NCBI GenBank assembly: GCA_040905025.1
Contig: JBBDSJ010000066.1
Location: 1 to 6,918, forward strand
Reading direction: 5' to 3'
Length of the DNA: 6,918 nt
Source of the DNA: JBBDSJ01 sp040905025
Lineage (GTDB): Bacteria; Pseudomonadota; Gammaproteobacteria; Methylohalomonadales; Methylohalomonadaceae
The position numbers and the translations under genes are program-made. This document shows positions 5,267 to 6,918 of this stretch, piece by piece. The notes below the pieces were generated by a model. It saw only the letters and a program-made list of their open reading frames with translations. It was not told the DNA's origin and did no database searches. Position 1 is the stretch's first letter; every line of letters begins with the position of its first letter.

Positions 5267-6485
5267 CGTCCCCTTCCAGCTTCAGATCCGGTATATGCGT
5301 AAATGCGATCCGCATGGGTGCATTCTCACGGGCCTGATGCGCACCGCCAAAATACACCGTATGCCGGCCAAAGCGCTCATTAATCTTGTCCACGGCCCGG
5401 TTCAGTGGAACATGCCGGGTATCTTCCGCAAATAACGACAGACTTTGTTGCTGCTGATCGGATAAATCAGCGAGTACCACGCCAACACGTAACAAGGGTG
5501 TTTTTGTATCCGGCCGCCGTTGCCAAAGTTGTTTCAGGCCATGCAACAATGTCAGCGTGTCATCGGTCGCATCCAGTATCAACTTGTTCTGCCAGCCGTT
5601 CTTGTCCAGATACTTCAGATGTAGCCACAGACAGCCGGTGAGCAGTCCATCATGACGCAAGCGGGTGGCCGCTTTTTGCAATAACTTGTTCAGTATTGCA
5701 AAGGCCAGGTCGCCCCGGCGTGCATCCGGTGACAACACATGCGAATGGCCGAGGCTGCTGCGTTGCGTCGGCGGGGTATAAACCTGTCTGCCGCGTAGCA
5801 GATCATACAGGCGTTCACCGGCAATACCGCGCCAGGCATGTTGCAACTGGCGTTTATTGGCATTGCATAGTTGTTCCACGGTATGTATCCCGCAATCATG
5901 CAGACGTTGCTCCATGCGTTTGCCAATACCGTGGAGATCCTGCAATTCCAGCCGGAACAGAATTTCCGGCAGGTCGTTCGGTTCAATCACAACAAGCCCA
6001 TCGGGTTTCTGCATCTTTGAAGCCACCTTGGCCAGATACCCGTTAGGTGCGATGCCAATGGAACTGCGCAGTTCAGTACCAACCAGTGCGCGGATGGCAT
6101 TCTTGATCTGTTTTGCCAGTGCAACGGCATTGTCACGCTGTTGCAACTCACCCGTCAGCGAGCAAACCATTTCATCGATAGATAGCACCTTGTCGACATC
6201 CAGAAACATGCGCACGGCTGCCACCAGTTTGTGATGAAACCCGACATACAGCGGCGGCCTTGCATGCACGATTTCGATACCGGGGCAGAGCCTGCGCGCC
6301 TCCCGTACCTGCGTACCGGTACGTATACCGAATGCCTTGGCTTCATAACTTGCAGCAATACAACAGGTCGTTTCCGCCATGACCGGTGCCACGCCGACCG
6401 GTTTGCCGCGCAGCTCCGGCCGCAACTGCTGCTCGACGGACGCGAAATAGGAATTGAAATCAATGAACAGGGACTGCAGGGCCAT
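5262..6485 (-). CDS. Y-family translesion DNA polymerase (DinB/UmuC-like)
   Basis: A 407-residue error-prone polymerase that copies past damaged bases. The palm begins SLFIDFNSYFASVEQQ with catalytic Asp 9; Phe 14 aligns with the steric gate that excludes ribonucleotides. Then come SYEAKAFGIRTGTQVREARRLCP (46-68), LSIDEM with catalytic D104 and E105, and SIGIAPNGYLAKVASKMQKPDGL (about 142-164). The thumb has a helix-hairpin-helix, LQDLHGIGKRM (about 181-191). The C-terminal half is the little-finger DNA-binding region. Near residues 346-352, QQSLSLF closely matches a beta-clamp-binding motif. It is longer than classic DinB (about 350) and lacks a LexA-like protease partner nearby. Start ATG at 6485 with only a weak GAG upstream. 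No clear LexA box (CTGT-N8-ACAG) is seen in front, so SOS control is not evident. It converges on the sigma operon and is probably unrelated to it. Confidence 0.92.
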   Translation of the reverse strand: MALQSLFIDFNSYFASVEQQLRPELRGKPVGVAPVMAETTCCIAASYEAKAFGIRTGTQVREARRLCPGIEIVHARPPLYVGFHHKLVAAVRMFLDVDKVLSIDEMVCSLTGELQQRDNAVALAKQIKNAIRALVGTELRSSIGIAPNGYLAKVASKMQKPDGLVVIEPNDLPEILFRLELQDLHGIGKRMEQRLHDCGIHTVEQLCNANKRQLQHAWRGIAGERLYDLLRGRQVYTPPTQRSSLGHSHVLSPDARRGDLAFAILNKLLQKAATRLRHDGLLTGCLWLHLKYLDKNGWQNKLILDATDDTLTLLHGLKQLWQRRPDTKTPLLRVGVVLADLSDQQQQSLSLFAEDTRHVPLNRAVDKINERFGRHTVYFGGAHQARENAPMRIAFTHIPDLKLEGDA

Positions 6486-6496
6486 GACTGAACTCT

Positions 6497-6528
6497 ACGT
6501 TCTGTCAAAGTCCATGAAAAGAGAACGT
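6497..6528. repeat. Inverted repeat upstream of the polymerase gene
   Basis: ACGTTCT (6497-6503) and AGAACGT (6522-6528) are perfect 7-nt inverted repeats with an 18-nt spacer, in the divergent gap between the polymerase and higB. It could be a regulator site for the polymerase gene or chance; it does not match a gammaproteobacterial LexA box. Confidence 0.3.
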
Positions 6529-6557
6529 TTATGATTGTTACCGAACAGGTTGCAATA

Positions 6558-6576
6558 TGTAACTATATTAGTTACA
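6558..6576. promoter_or_regulatory. Palindromic operator of the higBA toxin-antitoxin operon
   Basis: TGTAACTA (6558-6565) and TAGTTACA (6569-6576) form a perfect 8-bp palindrome around a 3-nt centre, just 7 nt before the toxin ATG. HigA antitoxins bind such palindromes over their own promoter. A candidate promoter, TTGCAA (6550-6555) and TACAGT (6573-6578) with a 17-nt spacer, would have the palindrome lying almost exactly between its elements. The palindrome is plain; the promoter assignment is weaker. Confidence 0.65.
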
Positions 6577-6583
6577 GTTGGAT

Positions 6584-6865
6584 ATGATTCGACGAAACAG
6601 GCATAAAAAGCTGAAACTGCTGTATGAAAAGGGTGAAACTTCAGGTTTTGATGCACATGACATCAGACGCTTAAGACAGATATTGCAGCGTCTTGATGCT
6701 GCAGAACGGCCGGAGGAACTGGATTTGCCCGGACTTTACCTGCATCGTCTGCGCGGAAACCGCAAAAATACCTGGGCAGTGACGGTGCGCACCAATTATC
6801 GTGTCACCTTCAGGATGGACGCAGAGGGTCAGTTTATTGATGTCGATTATGAAGATTACCATTAG
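6584..6865 (+). CDS. higB: HigB-family toxin of a type II toxin-antitoxin system
   Basis: A 93-residue RelE-fold mRNA interferase of the HigB/plasmid maintenance killer group, which cuts mRNA at the ribosome when its antitoxin is lost. Family blocks: RHKKLKLLYEKGETSG (6-21), IRRLRQILQRLDAAERPEELDLPG (28-51), LHRLRGNRKNTWAVTV (54-69) and NYRVTFRM then VDYEDYH at the C-terminus. Length and ending are typical, and the gene appears intact. ATG 6584 is chosen over TTG 6578 because family proteins begin MIxxFRHK-like. No good ribosome binding site precedes it, and the likely transcription start is very near, so translation may be leaderless or weak, which suits a toxin. The antitoxin gene starts 39 nt downstream, the reversed order (toxin first) usual for higBA. 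Confidence 0.92.
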   Translation: MIRRNRHKKLKLLYEKGETSGFDAHDIRRLRQILQRLDAAERPEELDLPGLYLHRLRGNRKNTWAVTVRTNYRVTFRMDAEGQFIDVDYEDYH

Positions 6866-6904
6866 CCCGCGTCCCGGGGCCGAGCAGGGGCAGGAGTGAT
6901 TGTT

Positions 6905-6918
6905 ATGACCATGTATAA
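6905..6918 (+). CDS. higA: HigA antitoxin, first codons only (truncated by window end)
   Basis: ATG at 6905 preceded by AGGAG (6891-6895) starts a frame reading MTMYN before the sequence ends. HigA antitoxins typically begin with a short M-x-M-[HY]-N-PPHPGE-like sequence, and the position directly after higB fits. Only four full codons and part of a fifth are visible, so the assignment rests on context and this short match. Confidence 0.7.

Noticed and set aside
5690..6234. Several open frames on both strands inside the polymerase gene
   Set aside because: They overlap a full-length, well-recognised Y-family polymerase and show no domain features of their own.
6559..6583. A third GTAAC-type ECF promoter before higB
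   Set aside because: The GTAAC is part of the higBA palindrome, and the ATC element at the shared spacing is missing.

Overview
The window looks like a chromosomal segment of a gammaproteobacterium of moderate GC content. The support is protein-level resemblance (LysS C-terminus, HvfABC-type proteins, a Neisseria/Haemophilus-like ECF sigma and anti-sigma arrangement, HigBA). No ribosomal RNA or other strong taxonomic marker is present, so the placement is inference.

Layout, left to right. (1) 1-367: the 3' end of lysS on the + strand. (2) 368-583: a non-coding leader with a weak hairpin after lysS and a candidate ECF-type promoter (TGTAACA-N16-ATC). (3) 584-4273: a + strand gene cluster for a copper-binding ribosomally made, modified peptide (RiPP) of the HvfA/bufferin type. 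It holds the precursor HvfA with three EGKCG motifs, the multinuclear iron oxidase HvfB (DUF692/MNIO), its partner HvfC (DUF2063), a secreted thioredoxin-like protein, a CcdA/DsbD-type electron-transfer membrane protein, and a DoxX-family membrane protein (HvfX). (4) 4355-5202: an ECF sigma factor overlapping by 7 nt with a small soluble zinc-type (ZAS) anti-sigma factor. (5) 5262-6485: a Y-family translesion DNA polymerase on the minus strand, convergent with the sigma operon. (6) 6558-6918: a palindromic operator, the toxin gene higB, and the first codons of the antitoxin higA, which runs off the window.

Proposed logic (inference). HvfB, with HvfC delivering the substrate, converts the Cys of each EGKCG motif into an oxazolone/thioamide pair while HvfA still carries its signal peptide. 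HvfA is then exported and binds copper in the periplasm. The thioredoxin-like protein and the CcdA-like protein form a two-component reductant relay across the membrane that may keep thiols or copper reduced. HvfX is the usual fourth partner of such loci. The ECF sigma/anti-sigma pair at the end of the cluster is the natural candidate regulator. Two copies of the same spaced motif, one before hvfA and one before the thioredoxin gene, are candidate targets. The most interesting points are the sigma-controlled metallophore locus with an embedded periplasmic redox module, the near-identical repeats in hvfA that set the number of copper sites, and a hairpin covering the hvfB start codon.
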